From positions 19,498-83,497 of the forward strand of contig DCWN01000023.1 of the NCBI GenBank assembly GCA_002328835.1: a DNA stretch of 64,000 nt, given 5' to 3'. The stretch's first letter is position 1. Each line of letters opens with the position of its first letter. A model generated the notes under the pieces. The model saw only the letters and a list, made by a program, of their open reading frames with translations, did not search any database and was not told where the DNA came from. The DNA comes from Acidobacteria bacterium UBA2161 (lineage in GTDB: Bacteria; Acidobacteriota; Vicinamibacteria; Vicinamibacterales; UBA823). The translations under genes were made by a program, and so were the position numbers. Shown here piece after piece: positions 16,174 to 26,037 of this stretch.

Positions 16174-17598
16174 TCAGCCCTCGGCGCGTTGCTTGCGGTA
16201 ATACCGATACACCGGCAGGCCGGCGAGGACGACGAGAGCACCGATGAGCGCCTGCACCGGACTCGTCCACAGCGTCTGCAACATCAGCGCCCAGCTCACG
16301 ACACCGAAGATCGCCGGCACGTAGGGATAGCCAGGCACTTCGTACGGGCGTGAATCGTTCGGGTGTCGATGCCGCACGACGATGACGGCCAACCCTCCCA
16401 GCATTGCGAAGAGCCAGACCGCCACCACGGCGTAGGTGAACAGCTGGTCGTAGCGCCCGGTGAAGGTCAGCACGCTCGCCCAGCCGCCGAGGTACAGCAT
16501 CGCGTTGCGGGGCACCCGCCCCCCGCCTGTTGCGCCGACGTGGGCTGGGAACCACCCGCGGCGTGCCATCGCGAAGAGGAGGCGACTTCCCGAGAACACC
16601 AGGCCACTGATGGCGGCGAGACACGACACGATGACGGCCGCCGCGACGAGTCGCTCACCGAACGTGCCGAGCGCGTGGCCGGCGGCATCGAGCGCGAGTC
16701 GGTCGGGATCGGCCGGGCCAGACGTCGGCAGAGCCCAGAGAAAGCCCAGGGTCACGAGGACCGTCAACGCCGTGACGCCGAGCACCGAGTAGGTCATCGC
16801 GCGCGGGAGCGTGGTAGCCGGCGTGCGGAGTTCGCCGCCGACAAACGTCGCGCTGGTCCAGCCACTGAAGGCCCAGAGCGCCGCCGCCACGGCCGCGCCG
16901 AATCCAGCGACCGTCCGGGTCAGGGGCGCGGCCGGCACCAGGGCCCCGAACGCCCCGGCCCCATCGCCACCGAACCAGAAACAACTCACCGCGACGACGA
17001 TCAGCAGCGTCACCTTGGTGCTCGTCAGCACGTTCTGGGCCGTGGCACTCCGGCGCAGCCCGGCGACGTGCCCAGCCGTCACCGCCATGATCAGGACAGC
17101 CGCGCCGCCCGTCGTCTGCGTTGCGCCCAGGGCGAGGAGAGCCTCGACGTACGTCACGCAGGCCACCGCGACCGCGGCGATTGACGCCGGCTGAATCACG
17201 GTGACCAGCGTCCACCCGACCGCAAACCCCCAGAACGGCGAGTACGCGCGTTCGAGGAAGACGAGCGGTCCACCCGCCCGTGGATAGCGCGCGCCGAGTT
17301 CGGCGAACGCCGCGGCGCCACACCACGTGAGCGCGCCCGCGCAGATCCAAGCCAGCGCCGCCAGCCACGCGGTGCCGGTGTTGGCGAAGACGATGCCCGG
17401 GACGATGAAGAGGGTCGCGCCCTGCATGACGCCGGCGTTCAGCAACGTCGCGTCGGTGAGCGTCAGCTCGCGCGTCAACAGCGCGTCGTCCGGCTCGGGC
17501 GGCAGCGGCGCGAGGTCTTTCGGAGTCGGCGGGAGGGCAGTGATCGGCACCGTCGGATCCGGATCAAGGCGTCGATCGCCCTGCGACGATCGATGCAC
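16174..17598 (-). CDS. APC superfamily amino acid permease
   Basis: A 474-residue transporter with about 12 hydrophobic segments. The first membrane helix region reads LTLTDATLLNAGVMQGATLFIVPGIVF, equivalent to the helix 1 Gly-rich break of APC carriers, and later GELRTPATTLPRA and SGSRLLFAMARRGWFP match the family's loop signatures. The C-terminal RPYEVPGYPYVPAIFG is typical of the amino acid/polyamine/LAT-like group. The start is uncertain: GTG at 17598 or GTG at 17550; no strong ribosome site decides. It converges with the CDGSH gene and is divergent from the NtrC-type regulator. The 17599-17817 gap holds nothing I can name with confidence. Confidence 0.87.
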   Translation of the reverse strand: MHRSSQGDRRLDPDPTVPITALPPTPKDLAPLPPEPDDALLTRELTLTDATLLNAGVMQGATLFIVPGIVFANTGTAWLAALAWICAGALTWCGAAAFAELGARYPRAGGPLVFLERAYSPFWGFAVGWTLVTVIQPASIAAVAVACVTYVEALLALGATQTTGGAAVLIMAVTAGHVAGLRRSATAQNVLTSTKVTLLIVVAVSCFWFGGDGAGAFGALVPAAPLTRTVAGFGAAVAAALWAFSGWTSATFVGGELRTPATTLPRAMTYSVLGVTALTVLVTLGFLWALPTSGPADPDRLALDAAGHALGTFGERLVAAAVIVSCLAAISGLVFSGSRLLFAMARRGWFPAHVGATGGGRVPRNAMLYLGGWASVLTFTGRYDQLFTYAVVAVWLFAMLGGLAVIVVRHRHPNDSRPYEVPGYPYVPAIFGVVSWALMLQTLWTSPVQALIGALVVLAGLPVYRYYRKQRAEG

Positions 17599-17817
17599 AC
17601 CTCGTCATCTGTCTGATGTTTGCACCTACCGTCGCAAAGTGTCCGTTGGTGTCGTGTCGGCCGCAGTCTAGTCGTCGGATCGCTGCAACGCAAGCCGTGT
17701 ACGCGGCGTCAGTACGTCGACGCGTGCATTATCATGGCGACTGAGCGACCGCTCCGGTCGCGAGTCGCGTGGCCTTGACCGGACCATTGCCGTCGCAGCG
17801 CTTGCCCAAGTGAATCG

Positions 17818-19290
<1,473 letters not shown>

Positions 19291-19303
19291 GGCCGGCGCG
19301 CGG

Positions 19304-19639
19304 CTAGCGAAGAGCGGCGTGTGTGGAGAGGTTTCTGGCGCCGGCCGCGACGGTCGCTGCCGACATCGCCGTCAGCGTCGCGGTCGCGAGCTTTGGATTC
19401 TTGCGGCCGATCCGTTTGATCAGCGTGGTGACGCCCCAGGTCGTCACGGCCTTGACGAGGATGCCGCCTGGGCCCGCGGCGCCAGCCAGCCGCATGATCG
19501 GGTTGCCTTCCACGGCCCCGCGTCCGATCGCCATGCCGGTCGTGGCCAGATCGAAGATTTGCGACCCGACGTAACCGGCGTAGTACGCCCCGTTGGGCCC
19601 GTCCGTGGTGGGCTGGGGCACGGTGCCCAGCGCCGTCAT
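19304..19639 (-). CDS. Small membrane protein, DUF5658-like
   Basis: A 111-residue protein with two or three hydrophobic segments. The segment GYVGSQIFDLATTGMAIGRGAVEGNPIMR resembles DUF5658-type proteins, where a D-x-x-T-T motif and a G-A-x-E-x-N-P motif recur; the function of that group is unknown. I chose the ATG at 19639 because the region upstream of it is low-complexity and unlike the family; the ATG at 19744 would give 146 residues. It ends 14 bp from the NtrC-type gene, convergently. The 19640-19856 stretch towards the sulfatase contains only the TATAATC motif that I can point to. Confidence 0.6.
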   Translation of the reverse strand: MTALGTVPQPTTDGPNGAYYAGYVGSQIFDLATTGMAIGRGAVEGNPIMRLAGAAGPGGILVKAVTTWGVTTLIKRIGRKNPKLATATLTAMSAATVAAGARNLSTHAALR

Positions 19640-19823
19640 GGCGACCTCGATTGGCCGGTTCGGCGGGGTCGCAATGCCATCCGAAGAGCTGCCGTAACTT
19701 ACTGATGAGGAAGACGTTAAGGTTGAGCGTGCAGTCGTGTGCACCGTGCGATGTGCCGGAAGCGCACGGTTCTGGGCGTGCGCTTCTGTTCGGCCGCCCG
19801 GTTCGCGCTGCTGACGAGCGCGC

Positions 19824-19830
19824 TATAATC
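19824..19830 (+). promoter_or_regulatory. TATAATC -10 motif upstream of sulfatase
   Basis: TATAATC lies 26 bp upstream of the chosen sulfatase ATG (19857). A GAGGGG ribosome site lies between them. No clear -35 is seen. Confidence 0.45.
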
Positions 19831-19856
19831 AGCGTCCTTTCGAGGGGATGACCAGC

Positions 19857-21296
19857 ATGATCCCGATACTCAGATGCCGTCTCGCGATCGTCGCGGCCGG
19901 GCTGACCGTGGTCGCCGGATGCGGCGTGGCGCCCGACGATGCCCCGGCGCCAGCCGATCGGCCGCCGAACATCGTCGTTCTCTTCGCCGACGATCTCGGC
20001 TACGGCGACCTGGGGGCGTACGGTCATCCCACCATTCGGACACCCCACCTCGATCAGATGGCGGCTGAAGGCCAGAAGTGGACGAACTTCTACGTGGCGG
20101 CGCCGGTGTGCTCGCCGAGCCGGGCCGCGCTGCTAACGGGGCGGTTGCCGGTGCGCACCGGGATGTACGGGACGATTGAAGGGACGCGGGTCCTGTTTCC
20201 CGATTCGCCCGACGGGCTCGCCGGCGACGAGGTGACGATCGCCGAGGTCCTGAAGGCGCGCGGCTACGCGACCGCGGCGTTCGGCAAGTGGCACCTGGGT
20301 CGGTCCGCCGCCTTCCTGCCCGGCGCACAGGGCTTCGACCAGTGGCTCGGCCTGCCGTACTCGAACGACATGGATCTCGTGGAGCAGCGCGACGAGCCGT
20401 GGCCGGGGTCGATCTTCCTCGAGCCGCGCAGCGAGTACTGGAACGTGCCGCTGATGCGCGACGCGGAGGTCATCGAGCAGCCGGCGGATCAGACCCAGTT
20501 GACGCGCCGCTACACCGACGAGGCAGTCGCATTCATCGAAGCCAATCGGGAGCAGCCCTTCTTTCTCTACGTGCCCTACACGATGCCCCACGTGCCGCTC
20601 TTCACCAGCGACGCGTTCGTCGATGTGAGCGCGGCGGGCCTGTACGGCGATGTCATCGAGGAGATCGATTGGAGCGTCGGGCAGATCCTCGACACGCTGC
20701 GTGAGCACGGGCTGGATCAACGGACGCTCGTGCTGTTCACGAGCGACAACGGTCCGTGGTTGGTCTTCGACCAGCAGGGCGGATCCGCGGGGCTGCTCCG
20801 CCAGGGCAAGGGCACGACGTGGGAAGGCGGGATGCGCGTGCCGGCGGTGTTCTGGTGGCCCGGCACGATCGCGCCAGCCACGGTGCGCGAGATCGGGTCG
20901 ACGCTGGATCTCCTGCCGACGGCGACCGCGCTGGCTGGGGGCGAGCTGCCGTCGACCCGCGTCCTGGATGGAGTCGATCTGGGCCCGGCGCTCTTCGAGA
21001 CCGGCGACAGTTCGCGCAACACGATGTTCTTCTACCGCATCGGCATGCTCTACGCCGTGCGCAAGGGGCCGTTCAAGGCCCACTTCATGACCGAGGGGTC
21101 GTACGGTCAAGGCGGCGAGCGCGTCCTCCACGACCCGCCGTTGCTTTTCCATCTGGGGCAGGATCCCGGCGAACACTTCAACGTCGCCGATCAGTATCCG
21201 GAGGTCATCGCCGACATCCTGGCCGAGGTCGAATCCCATCGCGAGGCGCTCGACGTCGCGCCGTCGGTCTTCGACCTGCGCCCGGACCAGCCTTAG
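19857..21296 (+). CDS. Arylsulfatase-type sulfatase, lipoprotein
   Basis: A 479-residue formylglycine-dependent sulfatase. The lipobox VVAGC shows a membrane-anchored, exported protein. Metal binding is seen in NIVVLFADDLGYGD, the modified Cys in CSPSRAALLTGRLPVRTGMYG, then FGKWHLG, and TSDNGPW for the second metal pair. It should hydrolyse a sulfate ester, but the substrate is not evident. Of two ATGs I prefer 19857, which sits 8 bp from GAGGGG; the one at 19848 overlaps that motif. Activity needs a formylglycine-generating enzyme encoded elsewhere. It ends in TAG followed at once by terminator-like hairpins. Confidence 0.92.
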   Translation: MIPILRCRLAIVAAGLTVVAGCGVAPDDAPAPADRPPNIVVLFADDLGYGDLGAYGHPTIRTPHLDQMAAEGQKWTNFYVAAPVCSPSRAALLTGRLPVRTGMYGTIEGTRVLFPDSPDGLAGDEVTIAEVLKARGYATAAFGKWHLGRSAAFLPGAQGFDQWLGLPYSNDMDLVEQRDEPWPGSIFLEPRSEYWNVPLMRDAEVIEQPADQTQLTRRYTDEAVAFIEANREQPFFLYVPYTMPHVPLFTSDAFVDVSAAGLYGDVIEEIDWSVGQILDTLREHGLDQRTLVLFTSDNGPWLVFDQQGGSAGLLRQGKGTTWEGGMRVPAVFWWPGTIAPATVREIGSTLDLLPTATALAGGELPSTRVLDGVDLGPALFETGDSSRNTMFFYRIGMLYAVRKGPFKAHFMTEGSYGQGGERVLHDPPLLFHLGQDPGEHFNVADQYPEVIADILAEVESHREALDVAPSVFDLRPDQP

Positions 21297-21298
21297 GT

Positions 21299-21352
21299 CG
21301 GGGCTTCGCCCCGAACCCCAGCTCGGCCCTTCGCGGGGCCCCTTCGCCCCGC
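21299..21352. terminator. Two GC hairpins between convergent sulfatase and amidase genes
   Basis: Positions 21299-21313 form a 6-bp stem with a TTC loop (CGGGGC/GCCCCG), and 21333-21352 form a 7-bp stem with a CCCTTC loop (GCGGGGC/GCCCCGC). They fill most of the 88-bp gap between two convergent genes, so a bidirectional terminator is likely. There is no T-tract. Confidence 0.45.
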
Positions 21353-21384
21353 GCCAGGGCCTCGCCACCGCGCTGTGCGCGCCC

Positions 21385-22806
21385 TCAGGCCTGGGCAATC
21401 GCCGGGCGTCGCTTCCCGACGCCGGTCGCCTCCTCGAACGCGTAGGCAAGCTGGAGCAGGCTGAAGTCCTCGCCGGGTCCGCCCACGATCTGGAGTCCGA
21501 CCGGGAGCCCGTCGTCGGTGAAGCCGCATGGGACCGATATTGCCGGCAGACCGGTGACCGAGATTAGGTAGCACGATCGCATCCAGTCGAGGTAGGTGTC
21601 GAGGCGCACGCCGTCGATCTCGGTCACGTAGGGCAGATCGATGTCGAAGGGTGGCACCTGGCTGACCGGTAGCGCCAGGAACGCGAAGCGGTCGAAGAAG
21701 TCGCGGATGCGCCGGTCGAGGGCCGTCCAGGCCCGAGTGGCGCGGCCGATCCGCTGGGGCTCGAGCCGCCGGCCCTCTTCGATATTCCAGACGACGGTGT
21801 CTTTCAGTTGATCGCGGTGCGCGTCCAGCAGGTCGCCGAGCGCGAGGTCGTAGTGCCACGCGCGCCAAACCCGGAAGATCTCGTCGGCGTCGGTCAGATC
21901 GGGCTCCGCCTCGTCGACGCGGCACCCCAGCACCTCGAGCGCCGCGCGGCCCGTGTCCACGACCGCCGCCACGCGACGGTCCACCGGCAACCCGCCCAGG
22001 GTCGGGCTCCACGCGATGCGCGTCTCGTGGAAATCCCGCGTCAGCGACTGCCTGAAGCTGGCGCCGGGCTCGGCGAGCGCGATCGGCGAGCGCGGATCCG
22101 GGCCGGCGATCACGCTCAGCATCAGCGCGACATCCTGCACCGTTCGGCCCATCGGTCCCTGCACATCGAGCCGGTACCCGGGGGCGGTCGCCGGCCAGAC
22201 GGGCACGCGTCCGGGCGACGGCCTGAGGCCGACGACGTTGCAGAAGCCCGCCGGGTTTCGCAGCGAGCCACCATGGTCTGTGCCGTCGGCCAGCGGCGTC
22301 ATGCTGGTGGCGAGCGCGACCGCCGATCCACCGCTGCTGCCACCGCAGGTCTTCGTCGGATCGTAGGGATTGCGGGTGGCGCCGAAGACCGCGTTGAAGG
22401 TCTGCGAGCCCGCGCCGAACTCCGGTGTATTCGTCTTGCCGATCGTGATCGCCCCGGCGGCCTTCAGCCGATCGACGATGAGGCTGTCCTCTTCGGGGAC
22501 GTGATCGGCGAACAGCCGTGACCCGTAGGTCGTTCGGATACCGCGTGTGGGGATCAGATCCTTGTGCGCGACCGGCAGGCCGTGCAGCGGGCCCGTCGGC
22601 TCATCGCGCGCGAGCGCTTCGTCGGCGACGCCTGCCGCCGCCATCGCCTGGTCGGCCACGAGCGTGACGATGGCGTTGAGCTTGGGATTCACCCGCGCGA
22701 TCTGTGCGAGGTGTGCGGCCATGACCTCGCGTGCCGACACGTCCCGGGTCGCGATGCGCCCAGCGAGGTCGGTGGCCGTGGCGAAGCAGAGACTCGATTC
22801 CGACAT
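21385..22806 (-). CDS. Amidase signature family hydrolase
   Basis: A 473-residue amidase. The Ser-cisSer-Lys triad is visible: Lys in LPVAHKDLIPTRG, the Gly/Ser-rich signature TCGGSSGGSAVALATSMTPLADGTDHGGSLRNPA (cis-Ser and nucleophile), then NVVGLRPSPGRVP. It hydrolyses an amide bond of unknown substrate. GatA is a relative, but no gatB or gatC is nearby, so a catabolic amidase is more likely. The C-terminal part GLPAISVPCGFTDDGLPVGLQIVGG is standard for the family. Transcription may start from the TATAATC motif 24 bp upstream of its ATG. It converges with the sulfatase. Confidence 0.9.
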   Translation of the reverse strand: MSESSLCFATATDLAGRIATRDVSAREVMAAHLAQIARVNPKLNAIVTLVADQAMAAAGVADEALARDEPTGPLHGLPVAHKDLIPTRGIRTTYGSRLFADHVPEEDSLIVDRLKAAGAITIGKTNTPEFGAGSQTFNAVFGATRNPYDPTKTCGGSSGGSAVALATSMTPLADGTDHGGSLRNPAGFCNVVGLRPSPGRVPVWPATAPGYRLDVQGPMGRTVQDVALMLSVIAGPDPRSPIALAEPGASFRQSLTRDFHETRIAWSPTLGGLPVDRRVAAVVDTGRAALEVLGCRVDEAEPDLTDADEIFRVWRAWHYDLALGDLLDAHRDQLKDTVVWNIEEGRRLEPQRIGRATRAWTALDRRIRDFFDRFAFLALPVSQVPPFDIDLPYVTEIDGVRLDTYLDWMRSCYLISVTGLPAISVPCGFTDDGLPVGLQIVGGPGEDFSLLQLAYAFEEATGVGKRRPAIAQA

Positions 22807-22828
22807 CGGCGGTGTCCGGCGACGGGCC

Positions 22829-22835
22829 GATTATA
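22829..22835 (-). promoter_or_regulatory. TATAATC -10 motif upstream of amidase
   Basis: TATAATC on the minus strand, 22-24 bp upstream of the amidase ATG. The spacing equals that at the kinase remnant. There is no -35 match. Confidence 0.45.
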
Positions 22836-22875
22836 GCGGGGCGTGTAAACTCGGGGCGGCTGCGCACCGCGGCGA

Positions 22876-22882
22876 TATAATC
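22876..22882 (+). promoter_or_regulatory. TATAATC -10 motif upstream of small membrane protein
   Basis: TATAATC lies 82 bp upstream of the ATG at 22965, in the divergent gap shared with the amidase promoter. Confidence 0.4.
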
Positions 22883-22964
22883 GGCTCCTCTCGTTCGGCC
22901 GTCCGTGTCGCGCCGTGGACGCCCCGGCGCACGATCGTCTCGACCCATTTCGGGGAGGTGTTCG

Positions 22965-23387
22965 ATGTCCGGCATCAACATCGGTCGCGTCGTCGTCGGC
23001 GGTCTCGTGGCGGGCCTCGTGATGAACGTTGGTGAATACATTCTGAACGAGCCGCTGCTCGGCGCCGAGCTGACGGCGGCGCTGGAAGCGCGAAATCTTC
23101 CCGCCGTGGGTGGGGGAGCCATCGGTGTGTTCGTCACGATGACGTTCGCCTTCGGCATCCTGCTGGTCTGGCTCTACGCCGCGGTGCGTCCCCGGTTGGG
23201 CCCCGGCCCGAAGACGGCGGTCACGATCGGCGTCGTGGTCTGGTTCCTGGCCTACTTCGGCCCAACGGTCGCCATGAACGTCATGGGGATGCTGCCGGGT
23301 CGGTTGGCGATGATCGGCGCCGTCTGGGGTCTGGTTGAGGTACCGCTCGCCGCGCTCGCCGGGGCCTGGATGTATCACGAAGCGTAG
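22965..23387 (+). CDS. Four-helix membrane protein of unknown function
   Basis: A 140-residue protein I do not recognise. Four hydrophobic segments are visible at about residues 6-22, 48-72, 83-105 and 110-137. It begins INIGRVVVGGLVAGLVMNVGEYILNEP and ends LAGAWMYHEA. No cysteines or charged catalytic motifs stand out. The ATG at 22965 has GGGGAGG 9 nt upstream. It precedes an amidohydrolase by 49 bp on the same strand and may be cotranscribed. Confidence 0.7.
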   Translation: MSGINIGRVVVGGLVAGLVMNVGEYILNEPLLGAELTAALEARNLPAVGGGAIGVFVTMTFAFGILLVWLYAAVRPRLGPGPKTAVTIGVVVWFLAYFGPTVAMNVMGMLPGRLAMIGAVWGLVEVPLAALAGAWMYHEA

Positions 23388-23436
23388 CCCTGGCGGGCCG
23401 GTGCGGAAGGCGCCGATCGTTCGGGAGGACACTTTC

Positions 23437-24525
23437 ATGAAACTCGGCCGGTTCATCGTCGACACCCACGTACACGCCCAGCGCTTCGCGGCGGGTCCCG
23501 AGTTCGCGAAGGCGAAGCTCGACTCCGGGAAGGCGCGCTACCGCGACCTCGCGCGGGTGATGCGCGGCCTCACGCCATACGACAACTCAGCACGGCTGCT
23601 GTACGACATGGACTGCTACGACGTGGACATGTGCGTCCTGCTGCCGGCATTCGGTATGACGAACGAGCTCAATCTCGAGATCGTCGAACGACACCCAGAG
23701 AAGTTCGTGGCGGTGTGCACGGCGATGGAGACCCAGCGCAAGTCGCGGAACGGCGAGATCGAGTGGACGCCCGAGGCGGCGGCGGCCGAGATCGACGCGC
23801 TGCTCTCGACCGGGAAGTTCGTAGGCCTTGGCGAGGGGATGCCCGCTGATCACACCAACAAGCGGACGCTCGGACAGACCGAGCGGATGGACCAGATCCG
23901 CCCGATCATGGAGGTCGCGCGAAAGCACGGGTCGGTCGCGCGCATCCACACCGGCGTCGTCATGGGCTATCCGCTCACGCATCACGTCTGGCCCGAGACG
24001 CTCAACCCGATCTGGGCGACCGACGTGGCTGCCGAGTATCCGGAGGTGCCGATCATCCTCGACCACGGCGGCTTGCAGGGGTGGTGGTCGCAGCGGTTTG
24101 TCGAGGAGGCGATGAACGTCGCGGCCGCGCACGACAACGTCTACCTCGAGACCGGTCTGTGGTGGACCGACATGTACATGAAGGCGTTGCTCGATCCGAA
24201 CATCGGGGCCGAGAAGCTGCTCTGGGGCTGTGATTGGGGCGCGAGCATCCCGTTCCACGCACAGTACGGCCAGCAGCCGCCGGCCTATGCCGTGCAGCTG
24301 CGGAAGCAGCCGCTCGTCCGGCACCAGGTCGATGTCTGGGGCTGGAGCTTGAAGCAGCTCCTGCGGCTCGACATCGTGCAGGACGACCTCAATCTGATCC
24401 TGGGCGGGAACGCGGCACGGCTCTACGGTCTGCCAGTGGCCCACAAGCGGCTGTTCCGTCCGGTCGGCGGCGAACTGGTGCCGCAGCCGGGCGACCGCGA
24501 CTCCATTCCGCCCCGGTGCAGCTAG
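23437..24525 (+). CDS. Amidohydrolase-2 family protein
   Basis: A 362-residue TIM-barrel hydrolase. The HxH metal motif is present in IVDTHVHAQRF (residues about 9-15), with VARIHTGVVMG, PIILDHGGLQGWW and the late catalytic Asp in LLWGCDWGASIPF. The family includes decarboxylases and hydrolases of cyclic or aromatic acids; the exact reaction is unknown. Unlike the amidohydrolase at 12774 its HxH is intact. A GGGAGGA ribosome site precedes the ATG at 23437. The following CoA ligase gene, about 80 bp on, suggests use of an organic or aromatic acid. Stop is TAG. Confidence 0.83.
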   Translation: MKLGRFIVDTHVHAQRFAAGPEFAKAKLDSGKARYRDLARVMRGLTPYDNSARLLYDMDCYDVDMCVLLPAFGMTNELNLEIVERHPEKFVAVCTAMETQRKSRNGEIEWTPEAAAAEIDALLSTGKFVGLGEGMPADHTNKRTLGQTERMDQIRPIMEVARKHGSVARIHTGVVMGYPLTHHVWPETLNPIWATDVAAEYPEVPIILDHGGLQGWWSQRFVEEAMNVAAAHDNVYLETGLWWTDMYMKALLDPNIGAEKLLWGCDWGASIPFHAQYGQQPPAYAVQLRKQPLVRHQVDVWGWSLKQLLRLDIVQDDLNLILGGNAARLYGLPVAHKRLFRPVGGELVPQPGDRDSIPPRCS

Positions 24526-24604
24526 AGGCGACGTCGACCTGGCGCGCTCGCCATGTCGTCGCGGTCGTGGCACGGCCCGTCGTTCCTGTCGAGGTGATCG
24601 CGTG

Positions 24605-25933
24605 ATGGCGACGCTTCCCGACTACACGGTCCTGGATCCCGATCTCCGGCGGTTGCCCCTGGCCGAGCTCAGGGCGCTGCAGGCCGAACGGCTGCGGGCG
24701 ATGGTGGCCTATGTCTATGACGCCGCGCCGTTCTGGCGCAGGAAGCTCGATGCGGCCGGCGTGACGCCGGGCGACGTCGCCGGGCTCGACGATCTGTCCC
24801 GGCTGCCGTTCTGCACGAAGGAGGAGTTGCAGGCCGACCAGGTTGCCTACCCGCCGTTCGGGTCGTACGTCGGCGTCGGTCGCGAGAAGCTAACGAAGTA
24901 CATGACCACGTCCGGCACGACGGGCCGGCCGCTGCGTCGCGTCTTCTCGGCGCGCGACTGGGGCTACGTGCTCGACAAGTTTCAGCGCAATCCACGCGCG
25001 GGGCCGGGCGACATCACCGTGGCGCTAGGACCGGTCGACGGGCTGATGGGGCCGATGGCGGGGACCGAGAGCGCCGCCCGCGCGGGCGCGATGGTCGTGC
25101 TGGCCGGCCTGTACGATTCGAAGACGAAGCTTCGGGTGCTCACCGAGCTGCGTCCGACGGTCGTCACCGGCACGGCGTCGTACCTGCTGTATCTGGCTGA
25201 TCTCGCACGGGAGATCGGCGTCGATCTGCCGGGCCTGGGAATCAGGGCGATCTTGTCGGTCGGCGAACCAGGCGCGGCCGTGCCCGCCACCCGCAAGCGC
25301 CTGATGGACGGGTGGGGCACCTTCGTCAACGATGGCTACGGCATGACGGAACTCTTCCCGCTCGGCGGCGGGTGTCGGCACTCGACGTCACTCCACATCG
25401 CCGGCGATTTCGTGATCACGGAGATCGTCGATCCCGGCTCTGGCCAGGCTGTTCGACCCGGCGAGCCGGGCGAGGTCGTCTACACGAACCTGGTTGGCGA
25501 CACGCAGCCCCTCTTGCGATATCGCTCGCGCGACATCGCCCGGCTGGCCACCGACGGACCTTGCGCATGTGGGTTCACCGGCGATCGCCTGCGCGATTCG
25601 ATCGAGGGACGGGTCGACGACATGATCTGGTTCCGTGGCGTCAATCTGTACCCGTCGGCCATCGAGGGCGTCGTCCGTGACTTCGAGGAACTGGCCCACG
25701 AGTACGCGATCGTTATCGACGACACCGGCACGTTGCCCTCACTGACCCTCCGCGTCGAGGCCCGATCGGTCGTGGAAGGTGAGGCCAGGAACGATCTCGA
25801 GCGGCGACTCCGCCAGGCGCTCTCGGCCGCGGTCCGCGTGCGCGCCACCATCGAACTGCTGCCTCCGGGCACGCTGCCCCCGGCCGTCGCGGGGACGAAG
25901 GCGCATCGGGTCGTTGACGCTCGGTCCCGTTGA
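24605..25933 (+). CDS. Phenylacetate-CoA ligase-like AMP-forming enzyme
   Basis: A 442-residue adenylate-forming enzyme of the PaaK group, which activates aryl or other carboxylic acids to CoA thioesters. The ATP loop is TTSGTTGRPLRRVFS, the adenine region NDGYGMTELFPLGGG, and the domain hinge and C-terminal part YRSRDIARL and IEGRVDDMIWFRGVNLYPSAIEG. These match PaaK-type ligases rather than long-chain acyl-CoA synthetases. The GTG at 24602 sits next to the ATG; I used the ATG. It follows the amidohydrolase and converges with the operon containing a hydroxybenzoyl-CoA-type thioesterase, so an aromatic acid substrate is plausible. The 25934-26037 gap holds nothing recognised. Confidence 0.88.
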   Translation: MATLPDYTVLDPDLRRLPLAELRALQAERLRAMVAYVYDAAPFWRRKLDAAGVTPGDVAGLDDLSRLPFCTKEELQADQVAYPPFGSYVGVGREKLTKYMTTSGTTGRPLRRVFSARDWGYVLDKFQRNPRAGPGDITVALGPVDGLMGPMAGTESAARAGAMVVLAGLYDSKTKLRVLTELRPTVVTGTASYLLYLADLAREIGVDLPGLGIRAILSVGEPGAAVPATRKRLMDGWGTFVNDGYGMTELFPLGGGCRHSTSLHIAGDFVITEIVDPGSGQAVRPGEPGEVVYTNLVGDTQPLLRYRSRDIARLATDGPCACGFTGDRLRDSIEGRVDDMIWFRGVNLYPSAIEGVVRDFEELAHEYAIVIDDTGTLPSLTLRVEARSVVEGEARNDLERRLRQALSAAVRVRATIELLPPGTLPPAVAGTKAHRVVDARSR

Positions 25934-26037
25934 GTCTCTCCGAATCGGGCCTGCCGTGCCGGAGATCTGCCGGTCATGACTTGGTCGTCGACCGGGAGTC
26001 TCGGGAGGGGCGTCCTCCCGTGGGCGTTTCCGCCTGG

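Noticed and set aside
17599..17817. Sigma-54 promoter in front of the NtrC-type regulator or the APC permease
   Set aside because: I found no convincing TGGCAC-N5-TTGCA match in this gap.
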